Made by a program: the position numbers and the translations under genes. This document shows positions 1 through 8,048 of a stretch of 32,265 nt of DNA, in pieces; within the stretch, counting starts at the first letter, position 1, and each line of letters begins with the position of its first letter. The notes under the pieces are model-generated. The model was not told where the DNA came from, did not search any database, and saw nothing but the letters and a program-made list of their open reading frames with translations. Origin of the DNA: Flavobacterium psychrophilum. Its GTDB lineage: Bacteria > Bacteroidota > Bacteroidia > Flavobacteriales > Flavobacteriaceae. Location of the stretch: contig CAMCTL010000015.1 of the NCBI GenBank assembly GCA_945878515.1, positions 1-32,265 on the forward strand, written 5' to 3'.

Positions 1-33
1 ATTGCCATTGCCATTGCCATTGCCATTGCCATT
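1..33. repeat. Hexanucleotide tandem repeat (ATTGCC)n
   Basis: At least five exact copies of ATTGCC run from the window edge to just before the stop codon of the yggS-like gene. The array is cut by the window edge, so its full length is unknown. It lies immediately 3' of that gene. Confidence 0.9.
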
Positions 34-38
34 GAAAT

Positions 39-698
39 TTATCGTCCCCCAAAGATACTACTTCCTATCCGAACCATCGTACTTCCGCACTCAATTGCGA
101 GTTGGTAATCGCCGGACATTCCCATTGACAAAGTTAGAAGTTGGAAGTTGGAAGTTAGAAGTTGGTTTGTATGATCAAAAATTGCTTTCAAATGGGTGAA
201 TTCTTTCTTGATTTGTTCTTGATTGTCAGTAAAAGTCGCCATTCCCATTAATCCTACTATTCGAATGTTTTTCATTTCCTGAAATGATCTTGAAGTGAGA
301 ATCTCGTTGAGTTCTTCTTCATCCAATCCAAATTTACTTTCTTCTTCGGCGATATAAATTTGCAATAAACAGTCGATAATTCTATTGTTTTTTTTAGCTT
401 GTTTGTTGATTTCTTCTAATAGTTTTAAACTATCCACGCCGTGAATTAGGCTCACAAAAGGTGCCATAAATTTCACTTTATTTGTCTGAACGTGTCCAAT
501 CATGTGCCATTCAATATCTTTTGGCATTGCTTCCCATTTCTCGGCCATTTCTTGGATTTTGTTTTCGCCGAAAATGCGTTGACCCGCATCGTAGGCTTCC
601 ATCAAATCGGGAATTGGTTTGGTTTTAGAAACGGCAACAAGAGTTACGGTTGATGGTAAAGTGGATTTTATTTTGAGGAGGTTTTGTGTTATTGACAT
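39..698 (-). CDS. yggS: YggS/PLPBP family pyridoxal-phosphate homeostasis protein
   Basis: A 219-aa protein of the alanine-racemase-like fold that binds PLP and takes part in vitamin B6 homeostasis; no catalytic activity is established for the family. The PLP lysine is in the VAVSKTKP segment (K25). Other family motifs are RIFGENKIQE (41-50), WHMIGHVQTNK (64-74) and SMGMSGDY (191-198). I chose the ATG at 698 because the longer frame upstream (to 767) runs into the neighbouring dehydrogenase gene and has no family similarity. It starts four bases after the stop of that gene, so the two are probably co-transcribed. Residues 178-189 (NQLLTSNFQLLT) are encoded by a 7-bp tandem repeat, an oddity described separately. 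Confidence 0.93.
   Translation of the reverse strand: MSITQNLLKIKSTLPSTVTLVAVSKTKPIPDLMEAYDAGQRIFGENKIQEMAEKWEAMPKDIEWHMIGHVQTNKVKFMAPFVSLIHGVDSLKLLEEINKQAKKNNRIIDCLLQIYIAEEESKFGLDEEELNEILTSRSFQEMKNIRIVGLMGMATFTDNQEQIKKEFTHLKAIFDHTNQLLTSNFQLLTLSMGMSGDYQLAIECGSTMVRIGSSIFGGR
133..165. repeat. 7-bp tandem repeat inside the yggS coding region
   Basis: Five consecutive heptamers GTTAGAA/GTTGGAA (4.7 copies) lie in the coding region and are read on the minus strand as residues about 178-189 of the YggS-like protein. Three units make 21 bp, so the array stays open. Similar heptamers are common in flavobacterial intergenic DNA (recollection, not checked). Confidence 0.85.
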
Positions 699-702
699 AA
701 TT

Positions 703-1590
703 TTAGATAAACTGTTTCGAGATTTTTTCTGCTTTCTTACTTTCACTATAATCATAAAAACCTTCACCAGATTTTACACCTAGTTTTCCAGCGCGAACCA
801 TATTGACCAATAAAGGACAAGGAGCGTATTTCGGGTTTTTGAAACCGTCGTACATCACGTTTAAAATGGCTAAACAAACGTCCAACCCAATAAAATCAGT
901 TAGTTGCAAAGGCCCCATCGGGTGCCCCATACCGAGTTTCATCACAGTGTCAATTTCATAAACGCCAGCGACTTTGTTGTATAAAGTTTCAATAGCTTCA
1001 TTAATCATTGGCATCAAAATTCTATTGGCAACAAAGCCAGGATAATCGTTGACTTCAACGGGAGTTTTACCCAATTTTTCGGATAAAGTCATAATGATTT
1101 TGGTCACTTCGTCACTTGTATTGTAACCGCGAATGATTTCGACCAATTTCATAATCGGCACCGGATTCATAAAGTGCATACCGATAACCCGTTCCGGATG
1201 AGCCACAACTGCACCAATTTGGGTAATAGAAATAGAGGAAGTATTCGTTGCCAAAATCGTGTTATGCGAACAAATTTCATTCAATTCTTTGAAAATATTG
1301 ATTTTTAATTCTACGTTTTCAGTGGCAGCTTCAACCACTAAATCCACGCCAACAACACCATCTTTGATGTCAGTATACGTGATGATATTGTTGATGGTTT
1401 TGAATTTTTCTTCTTCGGTTATAGTTCCTTTGGATACCATTCGGTCTAAATTGGCAAAAATAGTTGCCATTCCTTTATCCAATGATTTTTCGGAAACGTC
1501 AATCAGTTTTACTGTAAAACCACTTTGCGCAAAGGTATGCGCAATTCCGTTACCCATTGTTCCTGCTCCGATTACGGCTATTATTTTCAT
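703..1590 (-). CDS. hbd: 3-hydroxybutyryl-CoA dehydrogenase
   Basis: A 295-aa NAD-dependent 3-hydroxyacyl-CoA dehydrogenase that interconverts 3-hydroxybutyryl-CoA and acetoacetyl-CoA in fatty-acid or butyrate metabolism, in the cytoplasm. The N-terminal Rossmann motif is VIGAGTMGNG (6-15). The catalytic set is visible as S118 in ATNTSSIS, H139 in GMHFMNP and N189 in PGFVANR. The C-terminal 3HCDH domain contains GMGHPMGPLQLTDFIGLD. Length matches single-function members of the family rather than the multifunctional fusion. The ATG at 1590 puts the Rossmann motif right at the N-terminus; the seven extra upstream codons lie in an intergenic G/C-rich repeat. It is followed after four bases by the yggS-like gene. 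Confidence 0.95.
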   Translation of the reverse strand: MKIIAVIGAGTMGNGIAHTFAQSGFTVKLIDVSEKSLDKGMATIFANLDRMVSKGTITEEEKFKTINNIITYTDIKDGVVGVDLVVEAATENVELKINIFKELNEICSHNTILATNTSSISITQIGAVVAHPERVIGMHFMNPVPIMKLVEIIRGYNTSDEVTKIIMTLSEKLGKTPVEVNDYPGFVANRILMPMINEAIETLYNKVAGVYEIDTVMKLGMGHPMGPLQLTDFIGLDVCLAILNVMYDGFKNPKYAPCPLLVNMVRAGKLGVKSGEGFYDYSESKKAEKISKQFI

Positions 1591-1597
1591 GTTAAGC

Positions 1598-1633
1598 CCC
1601 CTAACCCCCAAAGGGGGAATTCCTATTTAGGGG
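1598..1633. repeat. C/G-run inverted repeat between genes
   Basis: Nested inverted repeats: CCCCC/GGGGG (1605-1609 with 1613-1617, loop AAA) inside CCCCTAA/TTAGGGG (1598-1604 with 1627-1633). It lies in the 66-bp gap upstream of the hbd start. This type of GC palindrome in an AT-rich background is a typical flavobacterial intergenic repeat; it could be a cruciform or a processing site. Confidence 0.7.
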
Positions 1634-1656
1634 TGGATAGGTATTAATTATTCAAA

Positions 1657-2655
1657 CTATTTTGTATCCAAAACTCGCCCATTTTGGGTTGGGTGGTTAA
1701 AACATTCAATAATCTCATAAGCAACTCTAAGTGCTTCGGTAGCATGTTCTAAAGTTACAATAGGAGTTGTGTCATTATTGATAGCATCAGCAAAGGATTC
1801 CAATTCGTCGAGAATGGCATTACTTTGCTCGACATCGGGATTCGAAAAGTAGATTTGTTTCTTTGTGCCTTCGGCATTTTGTAGAATAATGTCAAAATCT
1901 CCCGGGATTTCAGGAGCATCTTTCATTTTAACCACTTCACATTTTTTCTCCAAAAAGTCAACAGAAATGTAAGCATCTTTCTGAAAGAAACGGGATTTGC
2001 GCATGTTCTTTAGTGAAATTCGGCTCGCGGTTAAATTGGCCACACAACCATTTTCGAACTCAATTCGAGCATTTGCAATATCGGGAGTTTCACTAATTAC
2101 GGAAACGCCACTGGCGTGAATGTTTTTTACTTTCGATTTGACTACGCTTAAAATTGCATCAATGTCATGAATCATCAAGTCCAAAACCACGGGAACATCG
2201 GTACCCCTAGGATTGAATTCTGCTAAACGATGCGTTTCAATAAACATCGGGTTTTCGATCATATTTTTAGTCGCTTTGAACGCAGGATTAAATCTTTCTA
2301 CATGACCCACTTGACCTTTTACATTGTATTCTCTGGCTAATGCAATGATTTCTTCGGCTTCGGTAACGGTATTCGAAATGGGTTTTTCTATAAAAACATG
2401 TTTGCCAGATTTGATGGAAACTTTGGCACATTTAAAATGCGAAAGTGTGGGAGTTACAATATCAATAACATCTACAGCATGGATCAACGTGGCAATTGTC
2501 GTGAATTGTTTATATCCAAATTCACTGGCTACTTTTGCACCATTTTCTTGGTTTTCGTCATAAAACCCAACCAATTCATATTTTTCGGATTGTTGTAATA
2601 ATCTCAAATGTATTTTTCCGAGATGACCAGCACCTAAAACGCCTATTTTTAACAT
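1657..2655 (-). CDS. Gfo/Idh/MocA family oxidoreductase
   Basis: A 332-aa NAD(P)-dependent sugar or inositol dehydrogenase-like protein; the substrate cannot be told from sequence. The N-terminal Rossmann domain begins IGVLGAGHLGKIH (4-16). The family EKP motif is at 90-92 (HVFIEKPIS). The C-terminal alpha/beta domain contains the GHVERFNPA segment and LDLMIHDID, whose His/Asp are in the usual active-site position. Length is standard for the family. I chose the ATG at 2655 because it starts directly at the Rossmann strand. The next gene (hbd) follows on the same strand after 66 bp, so an operon with hbd and yggS is possible. Confidence 0.9.
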   Translation of the reverse strand: MLKIGVLGAGHLGKIHLRLLQQSEKYELVGFYDENQENGAKVASEFGYKQFTTIATLIHAVDVIDIVTPTLSHFKCAKVSIKSGKHVFIEKPISNTVTEAEEIIALAREYNVKGQVGHVERFNPAFKATKNMIENPMFIETHRLAEFNPRGTDVPVVLDLMIHDIDAILSVVKSKVKNIHASGVSVISETPDIANARIEFENGCVANLTASRISLKNMRKSRFFQKDAYISVDFLEKKCEVVKMKDAPEIPGDFDIILQNAEGTKKQIYFSNPDVEQSNAILDELESFADAINNDTTPIVTLEHATEALRVAYEIIECFNHPTQNGRVLDTK

Positions 2656-2670
2656 AAAAATGATTTTTAA

Positions 2671-2678
2671 CAAATGTA
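2671..2678 (-). promoter_or_regulatory. Candidate -7 box (TACATTTG) for the Gfo/Idh gene
   Basis: On the minus strand TACATTTG matches the Bacteroidota -7 consensus TAnnTTTG, 15 bases upstream of the start codon at 2655. No clear TTTG -33 element is present at the usual distance, so support is partial. Confidence 0.4.
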
Positions 2679-2782
2679 TAATTTATTTGTTTATTGTTTA
2701 AAGTTTGTCTTTAAAGTTTTGGAAATTGTTGCTTGATTTTTGAAATATTTAAGTTTATTTTTACCAAAATATTTTATGCTCA

Positions 2783-3436
2783 ATGTTGAAAGATACTGCC
2801 AAACACCAAGGACTTCGCAATCAATTAGTAACCATTTTAAAAGAAAAAGGCATCACTGATAAGGGTGTTTTGGACGCCATAAAAATTATTCCGCGGCATC
2901 TATTTTTGGATTCAAGCTTTGAAGATTTTGCCTATCAGGATAAAGCATTTCCAATTGGAGAAGATCAAACCATTTCGCAACCTTATACTGTGGCTTTTCA
3001 AACTCAATTATTAGAAGTAAAGAAAGACCAAAAAATTCTCGAAATCGGCACTGGATCAGGTTATCAAACTGCAGTTTTATGCTTCTTGGGAGCTAAAGTG
3101 TTTAGCATCGAACGGCAAATAAAATTATTTAAAAAAACGCAACATTTTTTACCTCAATTAGGTTTTAGACCTACATACTTAGCATCTGGAGATGGGTATA
3201 TCGGTTTGTCCGAATATGCTCCCTTTGATTGTATAATTGTAACTGCCGGAGCGCCAATTATTCCACAACCATTAATGGCGCAGCTAAAGATAGGAGGAAG
3301 ACTGGTTATACCGCTGGGCGAAGAAAAACAAATTATGACTTTGCTGATCCGAAAAAATGAAACGCAATTTGAGAAACACGAATTTGGAGATTTTAAATTT
3401 GTTCCTTTGTTGGAAAAAAAAATTAGATCAAAGTAA
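2783..3436 (+). CDS. pcm: Protein-L-isoaspartate O-methyltransferase
   Basis: A 217-aa SAM-dependent methyltransferase that repairs isoaspartyl residues in damaged proteins. The SAM-binding motif ILEIGTGSGYQ is at 85-95. The family-specific DQTISQPYTVA segment, which forms the substrate-binding region, is at 61-71. The later motifs FDCIIVTAGAPIIPQPL and GGRLVIPLG complete the PCMT signature. Length is as expected for the family. It is a single gene reading away from the Gfo/Idh gene, and is convergent with smpB. No strong -7 box was seen directly upstream. Confidence 0.95.
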   Translation: MLKDTAKHQGLRNQLVTILKEKGITDKGVLDAIKIIPRHLFLDSSFEDFAYQDKAFPIGEDQTISQPYTVAFQTQLLEVKKDQKILEIGTGSGYQTAVLCFLGAKVFSIERQIKLFKKTQHFLPQLGFRPTYLASGDGYIGLSEYAPFDCIIVTAGAPIIPQPLMAQLKIGGRLVIPLGEEKQIMTLLIRKNETQFEKHEFGDFKFVPLLEKKIRSK

Positions 3437-3492
3437 TTATTTGGAATAAAACATGGTGTTTGAATGCAATATGTTTCAGCAAAATGTAGGTT

Positions 3493-3945
3493 CTAAAAAG
3501 CTTTTTTAATTCGATCCAAATCTCGTTTTGTATCTTGTTCTTTCAAAGATTCCCGCTTATCGTAGGTCTTTTTTCCTCTACAAAGTCCAATTTCTAATTT
3601 TGCCATTCCTTTTTCATTGGTAAACAATTTCAAAGGAACTATAGTCAAACCTTTGGCTTGAACGCTTCTTGCCAAACCTTTTAGTTCTCGTTTGTTTAAT
3701 AAAAGTTTGCGTTCGCTTCGAGCTTTGTGATTGAATTGATTTCCAAAAGCATATTCTTCGATATATGTGTTGATGGCGAAAAGTTCTGTACCACTAAATT
3801 CACAAAAGCTCTCGGTAATATTGGCTTTCCCTAGTCGGATTGATTTTATTTCGGTTCCAGTCAAGACTATTCCTGCGGTATATTTTTCAATTATTTCATA
3901 ATCGAAACGCGCTCTTTTGTTGAGTATGTTTATTGTTTTTAACAT
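3493..3945 (-). CDS. smpB: SsrA-binding protein SmpB
   Basis: A 150-aa RNA-binding protein that partners tmRNA in trans-translation, rescuing stalled ribosomes. Family features: N-terminal NKRARFDYEI, the GTEIKSIRLGKANI core (about 31-44), EYAFGNQFNHKARSERKLLLNK, GLCRGKKTYDKRESLKEQD, and a basic C-terminal tail (DLDRIKKAF). Length is typical. The ATG at 3945 lies only seven bases after a strong -7 box, so the mRNA should have almost no leader (see promoter and finding). The gene is divergent from the VF530-type gene. Confidence 0.97.
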   Translation of the reverse strand: MLKTINILNKRARFDYEIIEKYTAGIVLTGTEIKSIRLGKANITESFCEFSGTELFAINTYIEEYAFGNQFNHKARSERKLLLNKRELKGLARSVQAKGLTIVPLKLFTNEKGMAKLEIGLCRGKKTYDKRESLKEQDTKRDLDRIKKAF

Positions 3946-3952
3946 CGGGTTG

Positions 3953-3984
3953 CAAATGTAGATACAAATGAATGAAACACCAAA
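3953..3984 (-). promoter_or_regulatory. smpB promoter, TTTG-N20-TACATTTG
   Basis: On the minus strand a -33 TTTG (3981-3984) is followed after exactly 20 bases by TACATTTG (3953-3960), both perfect matches to the Bacteroidota consensus. The start codon of smpB begins seven bases downstream, close to where transcription should start. Confidence 0.7.
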
Positions 3985-4015
3985 GAAATTCAGAAAAATG
4001 CCCTAATATTGCAAT

Positions 4016-4240
4016 ATGGAAAGTCAGCAATCAAAAGATCCTTTACACGGACTAACACTTCAAAGAATTTTGGAGCAACTAGTCGATTTTTATGGCTTTG
4101 ACACTTTAGGAGAATTGATAAAAATTAAATGTTTTATCGATAATCCAAGTGTAAAATCGAGTTTGACATTTTTGAGAAAAACCGACTGGGCTAGAAAAAA
4201 AGTGGAAGAATTATATTTGCGAACCATTCCAAAACTTTAA
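4016..4240 (+). CDS. VF530 family protein (DUF2132)
   Basis: A 74-aa protein of the VF530/DUF2132 family, small alpha-helical proteins with a proposed DNA-binding fold and no established role. Recognisable segments are KDPLHGLTLQRILEQLVDFYGF (7-28) and the C-terminal SVKSSLTFLRKTDWARKKVEELY (45-67). Length is right for the family. A near-consensus TAATATTG sits five bases before the ATG. Its stop codon overlaps by four bases the stop of the convergent gene 4237-4794. Confidence 0.85.
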   Translation: MESQQSKDPLHGLTLQRILEQLVDFYGFDTLGELIKIKCFIDNPSVKSSLTFLRKTDWARKKVEELYLRTIPKL

Positions 4241-4794
4241 TTTAAACGATACGAAATCATAATTCCGCCTCTATACGGCAACCATTCGCCACTTTTATTA
4301 TATCCAACCGCGTTGTCGAGTTCCCATCGTTTTCCTGTATCTATGTAGTAGCTATGATAAAAACCTTGGTGATTGCCGCCTCCAATAAAGAAATCGAGCA
4401 TAAAACGATCATTTAGTTTCTTTTCATAACCAATAGTTGCACCTATAAAATAGCCAATTCCAATTTGATGAACTCTAACATCAATATAATTCCATTTTGT
4501 AAGGTCGTAGCTATCAAAACCTGCGTTGGCACCAACATAAAAGCCACCATGTTTTTCTTTAAAATGGTATCTATATTCAGTTGTAAATATATAAAATTCA
4601 AAAGGAAGCCCATCGTTTGATGTCCAAAACGAAGCCAAGGCATCAAATTGAAAGGTCGATTTTTTTCCAATACTAGTTTCTACTCCGATATGTGGAATTA
4701 AACCTAAAGCGGTTACGCCATTTCCCTTTATGTAGGTTTGACTTTGCAAAAGAATAGTAAATAAAAATAAGCTTAAGACAAGTAGTTTCTTCAT
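4237..4794 (-). CDS. DUF3575-like outer-membrane beta-barrel protein
   Basis: A 185-aa secreted protein with a signal peptide (MKKLLVLSLFLFTILLQSQ, about 1-19). The mature part alternates short aromatic strands with turns: ALGLIPHIGVETSIG, FEFYIFTTEYRYHF, GGFYVGANAGFDSYDL, YFIGATIGYEKKLNDRFMLDFFIGGG, ending in GGIMISYRLN. This strand pattern and the YRYHF/GFYVG spacing fit DUF3575-type small barrels of Bacteroidota. Function is unknown. The gene is monocistronic and convergent with the VF530 gene. Confidence 0.7.
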   Translation of the reverse strand: MKKLLVLSLFLFTILLQSQTYIKGNGVTALGLIPHIGVETSIGKKSTFQFDALASFWTSNDGLPFEFYIFTTEYRYHFKEKHGGFYVGANAGFDSYDLTKWNYIDVRVHQIGIGYFIGATIGYEKKLNDRFMLDFFIGGGNHQGFYHSYYIDTGKRWELDNAVGYNKSGEWLPYRGGIMISYRLN

Positions 4795-4961
4795 TGCAAA
4801 TGTTTTGTAATTATGTGGTTTGTATAATTTTCTATAATAATTATTTGCCTAAAGTATGAAAAAATAGGGAAAAATTATAATTAATTTCGATTTTGGTTAT
4901 TTCAAATTATTACCTGTAAAACGCTGCAATAGCAAATCAATTGATTTATTTTGGGACTATT

Positions 4962-5810
4962 TTACAAAATTTCGATATTGAAATTTGATTCAAATGTTTC
5001 CATTTTTTTCAAAAGCTGAATTCCTTCCTTTTGTAAAAAATCATTGTTTTCATTTACTGTATCCGAATAACCAAACCAAGGCTCAATACACAAAAAAGGA
5101 GCATTTTCCATTGTCCAAATGCCTAAGTTTGGAAAATCGCTGAAATTAACTCTCAGAATTGCATTTGCATTTTTGGAAATAGTTATCGATTTAGATTTCA
5201 ATGTTTTGAATACCAACGCATCTTTTTCGAACAACTGATATTTTAAACCTAATTTTCTATGATTCAATGGAAGATTATTCGAACTATTTGAAATTAAACC
5301 TTCTTCCAGTAAGTGGTATTTCAGCAAGTCATCTTCAGGAAATGCTAAACTATATTCCTCGAAATTTCCTGGTAAAGCAAACGCTGGATGCGCTCCGATG
5401 GAAAAAGGCATTATTGATTCATTATTATTAAATACTTTATAATCAATATTTAATTTATTGTCTTTCAGTGAATAAATGATTCGCAATTCAAAATCAAAAG
5501 GGTAGATTTTTTTTGTTTCTACCGTGGAAATTAATGAAAACGTGGCGCTTTCTTCGGTTTTTTCAATCAAATCAAATTCCATTTCTCTTGCAAAACCATG
5601 TCTGTTTAAGTGAAAATGTTTTCCATCAATAACGTAAGAATTGTTTTTTAAAGAGCCAACAATTGGAAACAAAATAGGAGAATGTTTTCCCCAAAAAGCT
5701 GGGTTTCCTTCCCAGATATATTCTTTGTTTTGGTCATTTTTTAAAGAAATCAACTCCGCTCCAAAGTGTTTTATTTGAGCTGTTACATGAGAATTTGTAA
5801 TTGTTGTCAT
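4962..5810 (-). CDS. Aldose 1-epimerase family protein
   Basis: A 282-aa galactose-mutarotase-like protein of the LacX-type branch, expected to equilibrate alpha and beta anomers of hexoses or hexose phosphates in the cytoplasm. Visible features are GAELISLKN near the N-terminus, YIWEGNPAFWGKHSPILFPIVG (about 31-52), the RHGFARE motif with the conserved His and Arg, SIGAHPAFALP with the second conserved His, and CIEPWFGYSD with the catalytic-type Glu. The start is the ATG at 5810; one in-frame codon earlier is a TTG, which I do not favour. Flanked by non-coding DNA on both sides. Confidence 0.85.
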   Translation of the reverse strand: MTTITNSHVTAQIKHFGAELISLKNDQNKEYIWEGNPAFWGKHSPILFPIVGSLKNNSYVIDGKHFHLNRHGFAREMEFDLIEKTEESATFSLISTVETKKIYPFDFELRIIYSLKDNKLNIDYKVFNNNESIMPFSIGAHPAFALPGNFEEYSLAFPEDDLLKYHLLEEGLISNSSNNLPLNHRKLGLKYQLFEKDALVFKTLKSKSITISKNANAILRVNFSDFPNLGIWTMENAPFLCIEPWFGYSDTVNENNDFLQKEGIQLLKKMETFESNFNIEIL

Positions 5811-5970
5811 CAAAATACAGTCTTTTATAATTTGAAATTTATAGGCGGTAAATATATTTCATAAAAATAAGATTTTGTTCGAAGTTTGCAATAGATTTTT
5901 TTTATCTAATATTTTAAACAAAATTCATGTGTATTGTTTAATTTTCATTAATTTGCCAAAAAAATACAAA

Positions 5971-7962
5971 ATGAAAAATAATTCTTCAAAAGCCCTATTG
6001 CTATTGGCTTTACTTTTAATGGTTTCTACTTCTTGGTCGCAAGAAAGTACAACAAAATTGGTTTCTAAATACAACTATCAAGAAACATTCGCTCCGTTTT
6101 TTTATTCTAAAAACGGAACTAATACCCGATCTGCTAGTGGTCAACCTGGATTTGGGTATTGGCAAAACAAAGCCGATTATCAATTGTCTGTGAAATTAGA
6201 CGAGACCAAGAATGAAATTTCTGGTAGTAGCATCGTTTCATACACCAATAATAGTCCCGACAAAATGTCTTTCTTGTGGATGTATTTGGATCAAAATTTA
6301 TTCAAATCGGATTCGCGTGGGAATGCGCTAGTTCCGATAAATGGTAGTAGGAATGGAGCTCGTGGGCAAATTTTTGATGGAGGTTTTAAAATTAAATCCG
6401 TAAAAATAGTTACTACAACAAAAGGAGTTTCAACCGAAAAAGAGGCCAAATTTGTAATTACCGATACAAGAATGCAGGTTTTTCTTCCTGAAGAATTAAA
6501 TGCAAAAGGTGGGAACGTTAAAATAAAAGTTGATTATTCTTTTATTTCTCCAAACGAAGGTTCAGATAGAATGGGCGTTTTGGGAACAAAGTTTGGCAAA
6601 ATATTTACCGTTGCACAATGGTATCCACGAATGTGTGTTTATGACGATATTCAAGGTTGGAATACCAATCCTTATCTTGGCGCATCAGAATTTTATTTGG
6701 AATATGGCAATTTTGAGGTCAATATTACAGCGCCTTCCAATCATTATGTAGTTTGTTCTGGCGAATTGATAAATGCTAAAGATGTTTATTCTCTCGAGCA
6801 GCAAAAACGTTGGGAACTAGCTTCGAAAAGTGATCAAACGGTGATAATTCGTTCGGCGGATGAAGTAAAAAACAGTTCGAATATCGCATCGCAATCGAAC
6901 AAAACTTGGCGTTTCAAAATTAGTAATGCGCGGGATGTTTCTTGGGCGTCTTCGTCGGCATTTATTTTGGATGCAGCTAAAATAAATTTGAAAAGCGGGA
7001 AAAAATCAATGGCGATTTCCGCATATCCTATAGAAAGTAATGGAAATGATGCTTGGAGTCGTTCAACTGAATACACTAAAACTTCTATTGAACATTATTC
7101 CCAAAAATGGTTTGAATATCCATATCCTGCAGCTACCAATGTGGCTGGAATTGTGGGCGGAATGGAATATCCTGGTATTGTTTTTTGTAGTTATAAATCC
7201 AAAAATGCGGATTTGTGGGGCGTTACTGATCACGAATTTGGACACATTTGGTTTCCAATGATTGTAGGTTCAAACGAGCGTTTGTATGGTTGGATGGATG
7301 AAGGATTTAATACATTTATCAACACTTTGAGTTCTGTAAATTTCAATAATGGTGAATACAAAGAGAATGCCGAAGACTTGCACAAATTAGCTGAAAGATA
7401 TACCAATCCGAAACTTGAAAAAATGACTAGTTCTCCTGATATCATGAAGGAAAGGAACATTGGGACTTTGTGTTATTCAAAGCCAAGCGCGGGTTTGACC
7501 ATTTTAAGGGAACAAATTTTGGGTAAAGAGCGATTTGATTTGGCTTTTCAAACTTATGTAGATCGTTGGGCTTACAAGCATCCTACTCCTGACGATTTTT
7601 TTAGAACAATAGAAAATGTCGCTGGCGAAGATTTAGGTTGGTTTTGGAGAGGTTGGTTTTTGAATAATTGGCGCTTAGATCAAGGGATTAACACTGTAAA
7701 ATATGTAAACGACAATCCAAAAGACGGCGCACTGATAACGATCGAAAACTTCGAAAAAATGGTAATGCCTGTCGTTATGGACATTAAAACAAAAAGTGGC
7801 AATGTGACCCGAATTAAACTGCCTGTAGAAATCTGGCAAAGAAATGTAGATTGGACTTTTAAACACAATTCTACCGAAGAAATCGAGAGTATTATTCTCG
7901 ATCCTGATCATGTTTTTCCAGATTCTAATGAAAGCAATAATACATGGAAATCTGCTAATTAA
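5971..7962 (+). CDS. Secreted M1 family metallopeptidase
   Basis: A 663-aa zinc aminopeptidase-like protein with a signal peptide ([24 protein letters not shown], 1-24). The zinc site HEFGH is at 421-425 and the third ligand E444 is in GWMDEGF, the exact 18-residue spacing of M1 (gluzincin) peptidases. The exopeptidase motif is the variant GGMEY (396-400) in place of GAMEN. The N-terminal half is the beta-rich M1 domain. I chose the ATG at 5971 because it begins the signal peptide; the frame extends upstream to a TTG with no sense. It is followed by a hairpin that may terminate it. The role is probably periplasmic or extracellular peptide trimming. Confidence 0.92.
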   Translation: MKNNSSKALLLLALLLMVSTSWSQESTTKLVSKYNYQETFAPFFYSKNGTNTRSASGQPGFGYWQNKADYQLSVKLDETKNEISGSSIVSYTNNSPDKMSFLWMYLDQNLFKSDSRGNALVPINGSRNGARGQIFDGGFKIKSVKIVTTTKGVSTEKEAKFVITDTRMQVFLPEELNAKGGNVKIKVDYSFISPNEGSDRMGVLGTKFGKIFTVAQWYPRMCVYDDIQGWNTNPYLGASEFYLEYGNFEVNITAPSNHYVVCSGELINAKDVYSLEQQKRWELASKSDQTVIIRSADEVKNSSNIASQSNKTWRFKISNARDVSWASSSAFILDAAKINLKSGKKSMAISAYPIESNGNDAWSRSTEYTKTSIEHYSQKWFEYPYPAATNVAGIVGGMEYPGIVFCSYKSKNADLWGVTDHEFGHIWFPMIVGSNERLYGWMDEGFNTFINTLSSVNFNNGEYKENAEDLHKLAERYTNPKLEKMTSSPDIMKERNIGTLCYSKPSAGLTILREQILGKERFDLAFQTYVDRWAYKHPTPDDFFRTIENVAGEDLGWFWRGWFLNNWRLDQGINTVKYVNDNPKDGALITIENFEKMVMPVVMDIKTKSGNVTRIKLPVEIWQRNVDWTFKHNSTEEIESIILDPDHVFPDSNESNNTWKSAN

Positions 7963-7973
7963 ACAAAAAAATA

Positions 7974-8024
7974 ATAGCCACAGATTTATCGATTTAAATT
8001 ATTAATCTGCGAATCTGTGGCTAT
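7974..8024. terminator. Palindrome between convergent genes, probable terminator
   Basis: A 13-bp inverted repeat ATAGCCACAGATT / AATCTGTGGCTAT (7974-7986 with 8012-8024, 25-base loop) followed by TTTT on the plus strand. It lies between the convergent M1 peptidase and agmatine deiminase genes. It resembles the ACCACAAATTT palindromes at 20401-20477, suggesting one dispersed repeat family also serving as terminators. Confidence 0.6.
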
Positions 8025-8048
8025 TTTGATTTATTATACTGGTCTACC

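Noticed and set aside
2..199. Pro-Leu repeat frame at the window start
   Set aside because: A reading of the ATTGCC hexamer array running into the antisense of yggS; not a gene.
1259..1630. 123-codon plus-strand frame
   Set aside because: Antisense to hbd, which is clearly coding on the other strand.
5875..5970. 32-codon N-terminal extension of the M1 peptidase
   Set aside because: It would start with TTG and place the signal peptide internally; the ATG at 5971 begins a normal signal peptide.
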